NCBI RefSeq assembly: GCF_009389715.1
Contig: NC_052401.1
Span: 3,011,530-3,075,529, forward strand
Direction of reading: 5' to 3'
DNA from: Phoenix dactylifera
Taxonomy: Eukaryota; Streptophyta; Magnoliopsida; Arecales; Arecaceae
Length of the DNA stretch: 64,000 nt
Shown here piece by piece: positions 23,401 through 32,821 of this stretch; position 1 is the stretch's first letter; each line of letters begins with the position of its first letter. The notes under the pieces were generated by a model. It did no database searches. It saw nothing but the letters and a program-made list of their open reading frames with translations, and was not told the origin of the DNA. A program made the position numbers and the translations under genes.

Positions 23401-24449
23401 ATGCGGATCAGCACATTGCGGATCTGGAGGAGACCTTCGCCACCTTGCGGAAGTTTCGTATGAAGCTAAACCCAGCGAAGTGCGCCTTTGGTGCTTCGGC
23501 CGGGAGGTTCCTCGGCTTCATTGTCAACCAGCGGGGGATCGAGGCCAACCCGGACAAAATCAAGGCCATCCAAGATATGTCCCCTCCGACCAAAGTGAAG
23601 GAGGTTCAGGAGCTCGCTGGGAGGGTCGCCGCGCTCGGACGATTTGTGGCAAAATCGGCCGAACGCTGCCAACCGTTCTTCAAGGTGTTGAAGCGCCCGA
23701 AAGACTTCCTCTGGACGGCTGAATGTCAAGTGGCGTTCGACCAGCTCAAGGAGTACATGGCGTCTCCTCCCCTGCTGTCCAAGCCGCAAGAGGGGGAGAT
23801 GCTCTACCTTTACCTGGCGGTCTCCCCAACCGCAGTCAGCGCAGTACTGGTTCGGGAAGAGGCAAAACTTCAGAAGCCCGTGTACTACACCAGCCGAGTC
23901 CTCCGGGATGCCGAGACGCGGTACACGAAGGCTGAAAAGATCGCCTTCGCGTTGCTGACTGCGACCAGGAGGCTTCGCCCCTATTTCCAGGCTCATTCTG
24001 TCACCCTTTTGACCGATCAACCACTGCGGCAGATCCTCAGCAATCCTGAGAATGCGGGACGGCTGGTGAAGTGGGCAGTAGAACTTGGTGAGTTCGACAT
24101 CCGCTACCGGCCCCGGCCCGCTATCAAGGCCCAGGTGCTCGCGGACTTTCTCGCTGAGTGCACTGTGCAGGAGGCGGAACCTAGGCCGCCGGAAACACCC
24201 AGCCTCGATCTCCCGATCTGGACGCTCCACATTGACGGGTCGTCGAACCCTGAAGGTGGAGGGGCTGGGCTGGTCCTTACCAATCCCGATGGAGTGATAG
24301 CCGAGTATGCCTTGAGGTTCGGATTTCCAGTGACCAACAATGAGGCGGAGTACGAGGCCCTAGTCACGGGACTCAAACTCGCTAAGGAGCTCGGCATCCG
24401 GCGTCTGAAGGTCTTCACCGACTCCCAGCTGGTGGTCGGGCAGGTTTGA
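20460..24449 (+). CDS. gag-pol: Tat element Gag-Pol, N-terminal part to first in-frame TGA
   Basis: Encodes capsid, protease, reverse transcriptase and RNases H of the element. The ATG at 20460 is chosen because it lies just past the primer-binding region and opens a basic MARRGGRG start; the frame upstream is LTR. A Ser/Arg/Pro-rich region precedes the retrotransposon Gag domain (about residues 214-373). A Cys/His cluster CEYHRDHGHDTEDC follows (about 466-479). The aspartic protease has VLVDSGSSADIL (about 597). RT has YVDD at residue 971. The RT-linked RNase H is at about 1087-1210. The archaeal-type RNase H starts with IDGSSN near 1258 and is cut by TGA at 24447-24449 (codon 1330). The frame continues past it with conserved sequence, so TGA, one change from CGA, looks like a mutation. 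Confidence 0.92.
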   Translation: MARRGGRGASNASGRGASRASGREAAASPTHSQQHSTAPSLIQTVEAAQFDQLAQQVRTLTEAVQNLQGVISRVPQRAQEPLPPEHSPLPHNPRSFLSHGEERRREEDSRVRSILPGPSHRSCAGYERRTRARSQTPQSSRGPHSSRSPSRRSLSPTHRSRSLDRRVDDLHRQLQVLKGHSKDPFADLEISSQPALASRILRTPNPPGFKMPAIEPYDGAADPRDHVESFRTLMLLHGASDPLLCKAFPATLRGPARAWFAGLEANSIQSFDQFTRFFISHFAVSSRRRLVSDSLFDVRQNEGESLRDYLTRFNKATLEVRNLSQEVALSALKRGFRKGRLTFSLDKRLPRSFPELLSRANQYADAEEAASHRNKEAAEAPLKPGKKRRKEAPQRRSPTPQRRRRSPSPARNHGATRPRSPHRRFNRYTPLLAPRAQILMEVKGREDLPVPRQMKKIPGRRPSRAYCEYHRDHGHDTEDCFQLRDEIEALIRRGRLGRYVNDRRPPADPRPADPAPQEPREQNRPVAGVIHTITGGCSRPVRNAGGSAEASGVAVAKRQRVGNVIAFCDEDVKGVQTPHDDAMVISLTMANYDVRRVLVDSGSSADILYYEAFQKMSLSRQLLHKTSTPLIGFTGDAISAEGVIELPVTAGVAPAEATVRLGFLVVRVPSAYNAILGRPGLNALRAVVSTYHLLMRFPTVAGIGEVRGDQPTARQCFLATLKGKKPMEALSVESLDARDEVALRHGEPAEGVIEVPLEEGRPDRTVRVGANLDLEARLRLVEFLRANADVFAWSAADVPGIDPEVISHALNVDPTHRPVKQKKRHCAPDRIRVVDQEVDKLLEAGFIREVSYPEWLANVVLVRKASGKWRMCVDYTDLNKACPKDSFPLPRIDQLVDATSGYQLLSFMDAFSGYNQIMMAPQDEEKTAFITDRGLYCYKVMPFGLKNAGATYQRLVNKIFKEQIGRNMEVYVDDMLVKSRHADQHIADLEETFATLRKFRMKLNPAKCAFGASAGRFLGFIVNQRGIEANPDKIKAIQDMSPPTKVKEVQELAGRVAALGRFVAKSAERCQPFFKVLKRPKDFLWTAECQVAFDQLKEYMASPPLLSKPQEGEMLYLYLAVSPTAVSAVLVREEAKLQKPVYYTSRVLRDAETRYTKAEKIAFALLTATRRLRPYFQAHSVTLLTDQPLRQILSNPENAGRLVKWAVELGEFDIRYRPRPAIKAQVLADFLAECTVQEAEPRPPETPSLDLPIWTLHIDGSSNPEGGGAGLVLTNPDGVIAEYALRFGFPVTNNEAEYEALVTGLKLAKELGIRRLKVFTDSQLVVGQV

Positions 24450-25595
24450 GGGGAGTTCGAGGCACGGAGCCCGACCATGCAGAGCTACGTCCGGAAGGTG
24501 CAAGCACTCATTCCCGACCTCGGCAGTATTGACATTCAGCAGGTCCCAAGGAGCGAAAATGCTAGGGCCGACAGGTTGTCCCGCTTGGTGGGCGCTGAGG
24601 CACACAACTTGTCAAGGGCGATATACCTGGAGACCCTAGATGCCCCGAGCATCGGCGAGGCTGAAGCGGTAATGGCAATTGATCCGGAACCATCTTGGAT
24701 GGACCCGCTGGTAGCTTACCTCGCCGAAGGGATCCTCCCCGAAGATGAAGATCAAGCTCGGCGACTTGTTATGAAGTCCGCCCACTACGTACTCTACGAA
24801 GGGAGGCTGTATCGGACCTCGTTCACCGCCCCCCTCTTAAGGTGCCTCCGCCCTTCGGAAGCGGCTTACGCCCTCAGCGAAGTCCACGAAGGCATCTGCG
24901 GATCGCACCTGGGGGCTAGGTCCCTGGCACATAAGATCATGAGGCAAGGCTACTATTGGCCGACCTTATTGGAAGACTCAAAGGATCACGTACGGAAATG
25001 CGACGCCTGCCAGCGCCACGCCAACATCCAGAGAGTCCCCTCTGTTCCCTTGGCGCCAATCACCGCCCCCTGGCCCTTTGCACAGTGGGGAATGGATATC
25101 CTCGGACCATTCCCCATCGCTTCGGCCCAGCGGAAATTTTTGATTGTCGCCATCGACTACTTCACCAAGTGGGTGGAGGCAGAGCCACTGGCCACCATCA
25201 CGGAGGCGCAAGTCCGGAAGTTCGTAAAGAAGAACATCATTGTCCGATTTGGGGTACCTCGGGTCCTCATCTCGGATAACGGTCGACAGTTTGATAACAA
25301 GCATTTCCGAGACTTCTGCGAGGAGTTCGGGATCGAACATCGGTTCACGTCCGTGTCGCATCCCCAAACCAACGGCGAGGCCGAGGTCACAAATCGGACA
25401 ATCCTCCAAGGTATCAAAGCGCGGATCGGACGGACGGGGCAAGCTTGGGTCGAGGAACTCGAGAATGTCCTTTGGGCGTATCGGACCACGCATCGGACTC
25501 CTACCGGGGAGACGCCTTTCAGCCTAACCTATGGCACGGAAGCCGTTGTCCCCGTAGAGCTCGGACTTCCCTCACCTCGGGTAGCCGCACACTGA
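24450..25595 (+). CDS. pol: Tat element Pol, rest of RNase H and integrase, to second TGA
   Basis: Same frame as the upstream part, so it would be translated only by readthrough or if the TGA were absent. The first ~40 codons complete the archaeal-type RNase H (SENARADRLSRL near its end). The integrase follows: the zinc-binding H..H..C..C region is at about 24885-25015 (CGSHLGARS ... CDACQRH). The catalytic core has Asp in GMDILGPF (about 25095), Asp in ISDNG (about 25275) and Glu in GEAEVTNR (about 25380). It ends at a second TGA at 25593-25595, in the linker after TYGTEAVVPVELG. No internal Met is a likely natural start. Confidence 0.9.
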   Translation, partial: GEFEARSPTMQSYVRKVQALIPDLGSIDIQQVPRSENARADRLSRLVGAEAHNLSRAIYLETLDAPSIGEAEAVMAIDPEPSWMDPLVAYLAEGILPEDEDQARRLVMKSAHYVLYEGRLYRTSFTAPLLRCLRPSEAAYALSEVHEGICGSHLGARSLAHKIMRQGYYWPTLLEDSKDHVRKCDACQRHANIQRVPSVPLAPITAPWPFAQWGMDILGPFPIASAQRKFLIVAIDYFTKWVEAEPLATITEAQVRKFVKKNIIVRFGVPRVLISDNGRQFDNKHFRDFCEEFGIEHRFTSVSHPQTNGEAEVTNRTILQGIKARIGRTGQAWVEELENVLWAYRTTHRTPTGETPFSLTYGTEAVVPVELGLPSPRVAAH

Positions 25596-25928
25596 CCCGA
25601 GGCCAACTCGGAGCAACTCCGAGGGAACCTGGATCTCTTGGAAGAAGCAAGGGAAATGGCGCAGGTTCGGATGGCAATGTATCAGCGGAGGGTGGCCCGA
25701 TATTACAACTCCAAAGTCCGACCGAAGCTTTTCAGAATTGGAGATCTGGTGCTGAGGCGAGCTAAGGCATCTCAACCTACGGAAGGTGGGAAGCTAGCGC
25801 CGAATTGGGAAGGCCCGTATAAAGTTCGTTGGGTAAACCGACCTGGCTCCTACCAGTTGGAAGCCCTAGATGGCCGAGAAATTCCAAGGGGCTGGAATTC
25901 CGCTAACCTGCGGATGTATTACCAGTAG
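25596..25928 (+). CDS. pol: Tat element integrase C-terminal tail
   Basis: Continues in the same frame after the second TGA and stops with TAG at 25926-25928. It carries the usual gypsy integrase tail: a helix with QRRVARYYN, then FRIGDLVLRR, GPYKV and a final LRMYYQ. Because the frame and residues are conserved on both sides, the TGA is best seen as a point mutation in this copy. Confidence 0.88.
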   Translation, partial: PEANSEQLRGNLDLLEEAREMAQVRMAMYQRRVARYYNSKVRPKLFRIGDLVLRRAKASQPTEGGKLAPNWEGPYKVRWVNRPGSYQLEALDGREIPRGWNSANLRMYYQ

Positions 25929-26988
25929 AACAACAAGGCCAGAAAGACAATTTGAAAAGGTGCAACACTTTTCATTTCAATAATTTCTGGTTACAATGGC
26001 GTGCTCGTGTGATTACAAGAAATTCCCAGAGGAGAATTAGGGAGTAAAGAAAGCAAAGAAGAGGTGGAGAATCCGTGGAGCTGAGGACCGAGGATCCCAA
26101 ACCCTCAACCCAAAGCAGCTGCAATCCCACCGGAAGTGGGTGCTTCTAACCGGAGGCGCCATCCAGCACCTCACCAAAAAGACGAGGAGCCGCCGCAGAA
26201 GAAGCTCCCGCTGCCCCCAGGGGAACGCCGCCTCCAAAGGATATTCCCATCCTCCCCAGTGGTAGGAAAGAGAAGGAATTCGAGGGGGAAGAGCATATGG
26301 AGGCGCGGTCCCGGACTGAGCGTCTGGTGCAGAGCTCAATCGGGAGGCTGAACTTCAAGGAGGGGAGATGTGATCCCGGATGAAACGCCTAGAGCGGAGT
26401 TCCGCCGGGAAGACCCTCCTTGTTGATCCCAGATGAAACGGCTAGTTGGCTGAAGTCGCAAGGGGAGCGCCTCCCCTTTCCTTCAACAGGAGTCTCTCAG
26501 TCATATGCCAAGGAGGAGGTCCGCGATCCATGGCAACCTGAACAGCTCCGGCTTGGCAAACTCCATCGTACCTGCACCTGTATTTATAGCCAAACTGCGG
26601 CCCTCTGGTCGTTCCGATGCGGGTGGCTCCAATAAATGCAGGCGCATTGAAACCGGAGCCGTTCCGGCTCCCGAGGCGTATCTCCCCGCGATTTCCTAAG
26701 CGTCATTCTCCTTAAACCGCATTCTTTGTGCAGGACAATCCGGGTGTCATGTACCCCTAGGTCCACATATCTCCGCTCGCGCCCAGGCCGTATCCTCCTC
26801 GAAGAACCCGCGTATCGCGGCCGCTCAACTAACACTCCTCGCAAGCAGCAGCTGGCGATCCGATTTCCCAGGTAACGCATTAATTAGCGTTTAATGCCCT
26901 TCTCGTGTTCCCCCAGGCAACGCTTAGAGAAAAGGAGAAACATGATCGCGGCTGGCCACGGAGAAACCCCGTCGGGCAGCGAGCGACA
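25929..26988. other. Tat element spacer between pol and tandem arrays
   Basis: About 1 kb of GC-rich non-coding sequence. Short frames on both strands have no recognisable content. It includes GATCCCGGATGAAAC and GATCCCAGATGAAAC at about 26372 and 26426, a small local duplication. Confidence 0.5.
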
Positions 26989-26989
26989 A

Positions 26990-28010
26990 GCGCACGACCA
27001 GCGAGCGGAATTTCCCGAGGCTCGGCCCTCGGATGCCTGGCTAGCCCGATGATCATCCCGGGAGCAGACTAGCCGGAAGCCCCGACCGGTCGCCTCGGCT
27101 TGCGCCAGCCTTGGCCGACCAACGAGTGGAATGTCCCGAGGCTCGGCCCTCGGATGCCTGGCTAGCCCGATGATCATCCCGGGAGCAGACTAGCCGGAAG
27201 CCCCGACCGGTCGCCTCGGCTTGCGCCAGCCTTGGCCGACCAACGAGTGGAATGTCCCGAGGCTCGACCCTCGGATGCCAGGCTAACCCGACGATCATCC
27301 CGAGAGCAGACTAGCCTGAAGCCCCGACCGGTCGCCTCGGCTTGCGCCAGCCTTGGCCGACCAACGAGCGGAATGTCCCGAGGCTCGGCCCTCGGATGCC
27401 AGGCTAACCCGACGATCATCCCGGGAGCAGACTAGCCTGAAGCCCCGACCGGTCGCCTCGGCTTGCGCCAGCCTTGGCCGACCAACGAGCGGAATGTCCC
27501 GAGGCTCGGCCCTCGGACGCCAGGCTAACCCGACGATCATCCCGGGAGCAGACTAGCCTGAAGCCCCGACCGGTCGCCTCGGCTCGCGCCAGCCTTGGCC
27601 GACCAACGAGTGGAATTTCCTGAGGCTTGACAACCCTCGGATGCCAGGCTAACCCGACGATCATCCCGGGAGCAGACTAGCCTGAAGCCCCGACCGGTCG
27701 CCTCGGCTTGCGCCAGCCTTGGCCGACCAACGAGCAGAATTTCCTGAGGCTTGACGGCCCTCGGATGCCTGGCTAGCCCGATGATCATCCCGGGAGCAGA
27801 CTAGCCGGAAGCCCCGACCGGTCGCCTCGGCTTGCGCCAGCCTTGGCCGACCAACGAGTGGAAGGTCCCGAGGCTCGGCCCTCGGATGCCAGGCTAACCC
27901 GATGACCATCCCGGGAGCAGACTAGCCTGAAGCCCCGACCAGTTGCCTCGGCATGCGCCAGCCTTGGTCGACCAACGAGTGGAATTTCCTGAGGCCTAAC
28001 CCTCGGATGC
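26990..28010 (+). repeat. 121-124-bp tandem array in the Tat 3' region, about 8 copies
   Basis: Copies begin GATCATCCCGGGAGCAGACT at 27051, 27172, 27293, 27414, 27535, 27659, 27783 and 27904 (the last reads GACCAT and is cut short), after a partial leading copy. Spacing is 121, or 124 where GACAAC or GACGGC is inserted in the GGCT..CCCTCGG part. The units are highly similar. Confidence 0.95.
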
Positions 28011-28700
28011 CCGGCTTAGCGCCGGAAGAATTTCCTGAGGCCTAACCCTCGGATGCCTGGCTTAGCGCCGGAAGAATTTCCTGAGGCCTAACCCTCGGAT
28101 GCCTGGCTTAGCGCCGGAAGAATTTCCTGAGGCCTAACCCTCGGATGCCTGGCTTAGCGCCGGAAGAATTTCCTGAGGCCTAACCCTCGGATGCCTGGCT
28201 TAGCGCCGGAAGAGTTTCCTGAGGCCTAACCCTCGGATGCCTGGCTTAGCGCCGGAAGAATTTCCTGAGGCCTAACCCTCGGATGCCTGGCTTAGCGCCG
28301 GAAGAATTTCCTGAGGCCTAACCCTCGGATGCCTGGCTTAGCGCCGGAAGAGTTTCCTGAGGCCTAACCCTCGGATGCCTGGCTTAGCGCCGGAAGAATT
28401 TCCTGGGGCCTAACCCTCGGATGCCTGGCTTAGCGCCGGAAGAATTTCCTGAGGCCTAACCCTCGGATGCCTGGCTTAGCGCCGGAAGAATTTCCTGAGG
28501 CCTAACCCTCGGATGCCTGGCTTAGCGCCGGAAGAATTTCCCGAGGCCTAACCCTCGGATGCCTGGCTTAGCGCCGGAAGAATTTCCGAGGCCCAACCCT
28601 CGGATGCCTGGCTTAGCCCCTCGGATGCCTGGCTTAGCGCCGGAAGAGTTTCCTGAGGCCTAACCCTCGGATGCCTGGCCTAGCGCCGGAAGAATTTCGG
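27981..28700 (+). repeat. 46-bp tandem array in the Tat 3' region, about 15 copies
   Basis: The unit runs from GAAGAATTTCCTGAGGCCTA through ACCCTCGGATGCCTGGCTTA to GCGCCG. It repeats at exactly 46-bp steps from 27982, with one disturbed unit near 28600-28640. Copies are nearly identical. The unit matches the AATTTCCTGAGGC...CCCTCGGATGCCTGGCT part of the neighbouring 121-bp unit. Confidence 0.95.
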
Positions 28701-28870
28701 GAGCCAGGAGTCAGCAAGACGCTACCGAGAGTTAAAAGAAAAAGAAGGACGAAGGCGAGATGAAGAAACATTCAACTTGCATTAATTTTCATTGTTTCAG
28801 GGCCGAGGCCCATACAATTTGGCAAAACGCCGGTATACAAAAAAAAGAAGACAACGAAAGGTACAAGAGG
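28701..28870. other. 3' flank of the antisense gene
   Basis: Short AT-richer segment between the 46-bp array and the stop codon of the antisense gene. It would hold that gene's 3' untranslated end. No canonical AATAAA is seen on the minus strand. Confidence 0.35.
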
Positions 28871-31239
28871 TCAGCTTGGAGGAACTCCCGGCTCGGGAAC
28901 GTCGGGCTCGTCCGCAGGAGGTAGGAAAGCAGCAGGAGAACCAACAGGCAATGGCGCCGGAGAGGAGTCGAGAAGGGAGATCTCGCTCAGGTCAACTTCG
29001 GGGTACTTAGCCGACACCCTTGCCAGGCTCTCCTCGAAGCTTAAGACAAAGGCTTCGGCCCCCGCGTCCGACGCGTCACGGACAAACTCGTCGGACTGAC
29101 GATAGGTCTGTACTGCCTCCGACATATCATGAGCAAACTCGGCGGACTGGCGATAAGCCTCTACCGCCTGACGCCCGATTTCCGCACTCCTCTCGGCCAG
29201 CGCCGCCTCTGCCCGCTCCATAATCTGGCCTTTCGCCTCCAAGACCTTCGCCACAATCCGGCCTTCCGCCTCGGTGGAGACCCTCAGCAGCTCAGCCCGA
29301 GCCTCCTTGTGCTTCGCTTCGGCAGCAATGCGAGCAGCCTCAGCCTCCGTCAGGCGCGAATGAAGCTCCTGATCGCTCGCACGGGACTTCTCCAAGGCCG
29401 ACTCCAATTCGCCCAGCTTAGCTTCAAGAGACCGGGTTCGGTTGCGGGCGTTGTCGGCTGACCGCTGGGCCTTCTCCCACCTCTCCCGGTAGTCGGCAGC
29501 CTTCCGGGACTGCTTCTCGGCCCGCTCATCCGCCTTCTTGACCTCGCCCTCGAGACCCGAGGCAACCTTGAGCTGCTCCTGAGCCTCCAACAGTTGCTTC
29601 TCGAGGGCAGCAAAGCCGAGTGCCCGCTCTTCGGCCTCCCGGAGCCTCGCCTCGAAGTCCCCGGTCGTCCTGCCTGCCACAGCCTGGCCTCCCTTTTCCA
29701 CTGCTTTCAGCCGGTCCTCGGCCTTCGCCAGAAGCCCCGCCTGTTCCTTGTAGCACTCCTCCAGACGGATCATGTACTGGGCGAGCTAAGAAATAGGAAA
29801 AATAAGGGAGTCAGGCGGAGAACAACAGAGCCAATAAATGGTGAAAAGCGGCCAGAAGAACACTCACCGACATGAGACAGACACAGCTGGCAGCCCCAAC
29901 ATCAGAGACCTCCAACTCCCGGACCCGCCGACGGTCCTTCTCCAGCAGCACTGTTTCGATGAGATTTCGGGCGCCATCAGTAGTGAAGGCAGACCCCGAT
30001 TTCTCCCCAGAGCCGGACGGTGGTTCTGCAGCCTTACCCCTATCCATCGCCTGGGGAAGAGTCCGGCCGATCGCGCTCGGGGCGGGGGTCACCCCAGGAA
30101 TTGATAGGGTCCCGCTCGGTCGGGGCCTCGGCGCGTCCCTCCTCGAGTCATCAGGAGCCGACCGAGTCGAAGGCCGGGTCGGGGACCGATCACGTCCGAC
30201 CCGTCCGTCTCGGGCAGGCTCGGATGATACCTCCGGAGTAGCGGCAATCTTACCACCGGAGGGCTGATACAGCGTCAGCTGCCGGTCCGTGCCCACGACG
30301 TCTCCCTGATCGGTGGGCCCGGACTCGTCGGTCGGCGTCGGAGGCACCTCCTTACGGGACTTCTTCGCCGGTGGGGCCCCGCTCGGAAGAGCTCGTTTCC
30401 TCCTCTGGGCTGCTTCCAGCAGGGACGCCCTACCAACAGCCTTTGTCTTCACCGACCGCATGACGTCGTCGATCTCTGCAAAAAGGACGGGATAGTCGGA
30501 GACGGAGAAACCAAAGGAAAGAACGGGACGAAAGAAGGGAAAAAGTCAAGAAAGAATCGGTGGCGGACTCACGGTCGGTGGGGACCGAGCTCAGACCGAC
30601 ATTCACCAAAGTATCCTCGGAAATAAGGCGGGCCACCGGGGGGAGCTGGCCCTCGGCAACCAACCCCTTCAAGGCGGCCAAGCCATCGGACTCCTCCCTT
30701 GACAGTCTCGATAGGCCGATCGGAGACTTCATCGGGGTCTCCCAGGTCGCCCTGATTTCCCAAGAGGGATCTGCATCAACAAAAAAGAAGCGCTCCTTCC
30801 ATTTGTGAATGGAGGTAGGAGCCTCCTTGACAAGGCCGCATCCTCGCCGCGCTGCGAAGCACCACCACCCTTTGTCCTGGGGGTGGCCGCTCAGGCTGTA
30901 GAACTCCCAAAAAACATTCAGGGTGGCGGGGATCTCGTGCATACGGCAGAGAACCTGGAAGACCGTCAGGGCCCGCCACGAGTTCGGCACCAGTTGCGTC
31001 GGTGCCACTCTTAAACCCCGTAGCACCTGCATGACCAAGTCCGAAGGGGGAAAGCGGAACCCGGCCTGGAGAATGCCCTCATTGATGGCGATCTTCCCTG
31101 GAGGAGGATGGGACATCCTCTCCTCAGGCCCCGGGAGCGTGGCGTTGCAGGCCTCGGGAAGGTGGTACCGAGCCACGAGTCTGTCTAAGTCTGTGGCGAC
31201 CAGCTCCGACTTAATTTGGTCTGCTCTCACTTCGCCCAT
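28871..31239 (-). CDS. antisense three-exon gene inside the Tat element (gypsy-type transposon domain plus coiled coil), 729 codons
   Basis: Exons on the minus strand are 31239-30573, 30475-29868 and 29785-28871. The donors GTGAGT (30572-30567) and GTGAGT (29867-29862) and the acceptors TTTTTGCAG and TTTCTTAG join the frames without interruption (667+608+915 nt). Exon 1 (about residues 1-222) resembles the domain Pfam calls putative gypsy type transposon (PF04195): IAINEGILQAGFRFP, LVPNSWRALTVFQVLC, and GWWCFAARRG. Exon 2 is Pro/Arg-rich with a nuclear-signal-like PPAKKSRKE. Exon 3 is an Ala/Glu/Lys/Arg heptad-rich coiled coil followed by an acidic Pro-rich tail. Antisense ORFs are known from Tat elements such as maize Grande. 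The function is unknown. The frame is intact, unlike pol. Introns can persist because the packaged RNA is the other strand. Confidence 0.8.
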
Positions 31240-31760
31240 TCCTAATGGCCAATAAACCTACGGTCAGGACGGGGACAGGAAGGGGGGAAAGACCGGAGCG
31301 ACTGGAGTACACTAGTATAAGAGGGGAAAGTATGGAGAGCCCTAAGTAGAAGAATGGGGAAAACTCACCGGAAAAGAGGTAAGAACGGCTCCGAGAGCGC
31401 CAAAGGAGAAACAAGTGAACAGTCCGACGGCAGCAACAGCTGCGCAAAGGGGAAACTTGAAAATATCTGTAAAGAAGAAGACGGACGGGGAAAGGCCCCC
31501 GATTAAATAGGCGGAAAGGCAAGTGACGCCTCGATGACGCCAGAGGACGCCTGGCTGCCGAAGGGTCGCTCGCGCCCCAAAGGCGAATCGACACCATTAA
31601 GGAAGGATGTCCGCCGAAATCCTCAGACTGCCAGGTCAGCAATAACCGCCATACGCCATAAAAAGGACGGGGAGCTCGAAGCACGCGCGCCTCTCCGAGG
31701 AACAGCGGCAATCCCGAAACATCACTCCCTTCACCTGTTCCCCTTCTGGTTCCAGGCTCG
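31240..31760. other. Tat element segment upstream of the antisense gene
   Basis: Would contain the 5' untranslated region and promoter of the antisense gene. The best TATA-like site on the minus strand is CTATTTAA at about 31505-31512. A minus-strand open frame (31211-31711) overlaps but lacks any family resemblance. Confidence 0.4.
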
Positions 31761-31775
31761 GAAGTGGGGGGCTAC
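31761..31775 (+). other. polypurine tract
   Basis: GAAGTGGGGGGCTAC ends directly at the 3' LTR. A purine-rich GTGGGGGGCTAC before TGTTAC is the expected plus-strand primer. Confidence 0.8.
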
Positions 31776-32730
31776 TGTTACGGGGGAAATAAGCCGCCAT
31801 GCCCCACGTGACCGGCACGCGCGCCCAGGAAGACTACGGCTGCCCTTTGATCCAGCAATCCGACCCCGAGTCGGACATCCTCGGCTCCGCAGCCCGACCC
31901 CGAGTCGGCTGCCCTTTGATCCAGCGCTCCGACCCCGAGTCGGACGTCCTCGGCTCCGCAGCCCGACCCCGAGTCGGCTGCCCTTTGATCCAGCAATCCG
32001 ACCCCGAGTCGGATATCCTCGGCTCCGCAGCCCGACCCCGAGTCGGCTGCCCTTTGATCCAGCGCTCCGACCCCGAGTCGGACGTCCTCGGCTCCGCAGC
32101 CCGACCCCGAGTCGGCTGCCCTTTGATCCAGCAATCCGACCCCGAGTCGGATATCCTCGGCTCCGCAGCCCGACCCCGAGTCGGCTGCCCCTTGATCCAG
32201 CGCTCCGACCCCGAGTCGGAGATCTCTTGATAACGACAGGCTATTCCCCAGAGGCACGCCGCGGCCTCCTGCTCCACTACTCCCTGCAACGGCTGTATCC
32301 GATGCTGCTCCACGATCTCCTGCATCAGCCGTACAAAGCGGAGCCCCACTATGCCCTGACGTGGCCGTACCCGGTGCTGCTCCACGACGCCCTGTAACGG
32401 CCATGTCAGTGGCCACACCATCGTGCCCCACGATAACGAACCCCCCTGAGAGACCCCCCAGCCAGGTATATATGCGGCTGGGGGGAGAAAGGGGGGGGTG
32501 AGCAATATCTCCCAGAGCACTCTCTTACTTGCGATTATCACCTCTCCTCCTCCTCCAATCTCCTCTGACTTGACCGTCGGAGGGCCATCACCACCCTGGT
32601 GGTGGTGCAAGGCTTGTTTGCAGGTCTCTTGGCGGAAGGTGGAGCGCAACCAACACCAACCAAGACAACTCAGACGGAACCCCGTTCACACCGCAGTGCC
32701 AATCGTTCTCGGTTTGGACCACCAGCAACA
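31776..32730 (+). repeat. 3' LTR of the Tat element
   Basis: 955 bp, same ends as the 5' LTR. It includes the 69-bp array at 31841-32224 and a TATA box at 32467-32473. One extra G after the TATA region is the only difference I saw. Confidence 0.95.
31841..32224 (+). repeat. 69-bp tandem repeats in the 3' LTR
   Basis: Same six-copy alternating A/B array as in the 5' LTR, offset by 12310 bp. Confidence 0.95.
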
Positions 32731-32735
32731 CTTAT
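32731..32735. repeat. target-site duplication CTTAT (right)
   Basis: Pairs with 19461-19465. Confidence 0.95.
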
Positions 32736-32821
32736 GATTTATCAAGAATTTACAGCTTAAAAATTCAAACTATTAGGAAGAGAATTTCTCTAAGCTAATA
32801 GACTTATGCGGCATATCTCTA

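Larger units (their letters stand above)
19466..32730 (+). mobile_element. complete Ty3/gypsy LTR retrotransposon, Tat type, 13.3 kb
   Basis: TG..CA LTRs of 954 and 955 bp, a 5-bp CTTAT target duplication, a primer-binding region, and gag-protease-RT-RNase H-integrase in gypsy order. There is a second, archaeal-type RNase H domain after the RT-linked one, which together with the large non-coding 3' region and an antisense ORF characterises the Tat lineage (Grande, Retand and relatives). Internal layout: gag-pol 20460-25928, spacer to about 26950, two tandem arrays 26990-28700, an antisense three-exon gene 28871-31239, polypurine tract, 3' LTR. GC content is far above the surroundings. By eye the LTRs differ by one G in a homopolymer, so insertion is very recent, yet pol carries two TGA codons. 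Confidence 0.95.

Noticed and set aside
20616..25493. Minus-strand frames of up to 254 codons opposite gag-pol
   Set aside because: Shadows of a GC-rich coding region; no motif and no splice logic, unlike the true antisense gene at 28871-31239.
27981..28700. Regular 46-bp repeat resembling a CRISPR array
   Set aside because: No unique spacers: the whole 46 bp repeats head to tail, and the setting is a plant retrotransposon.
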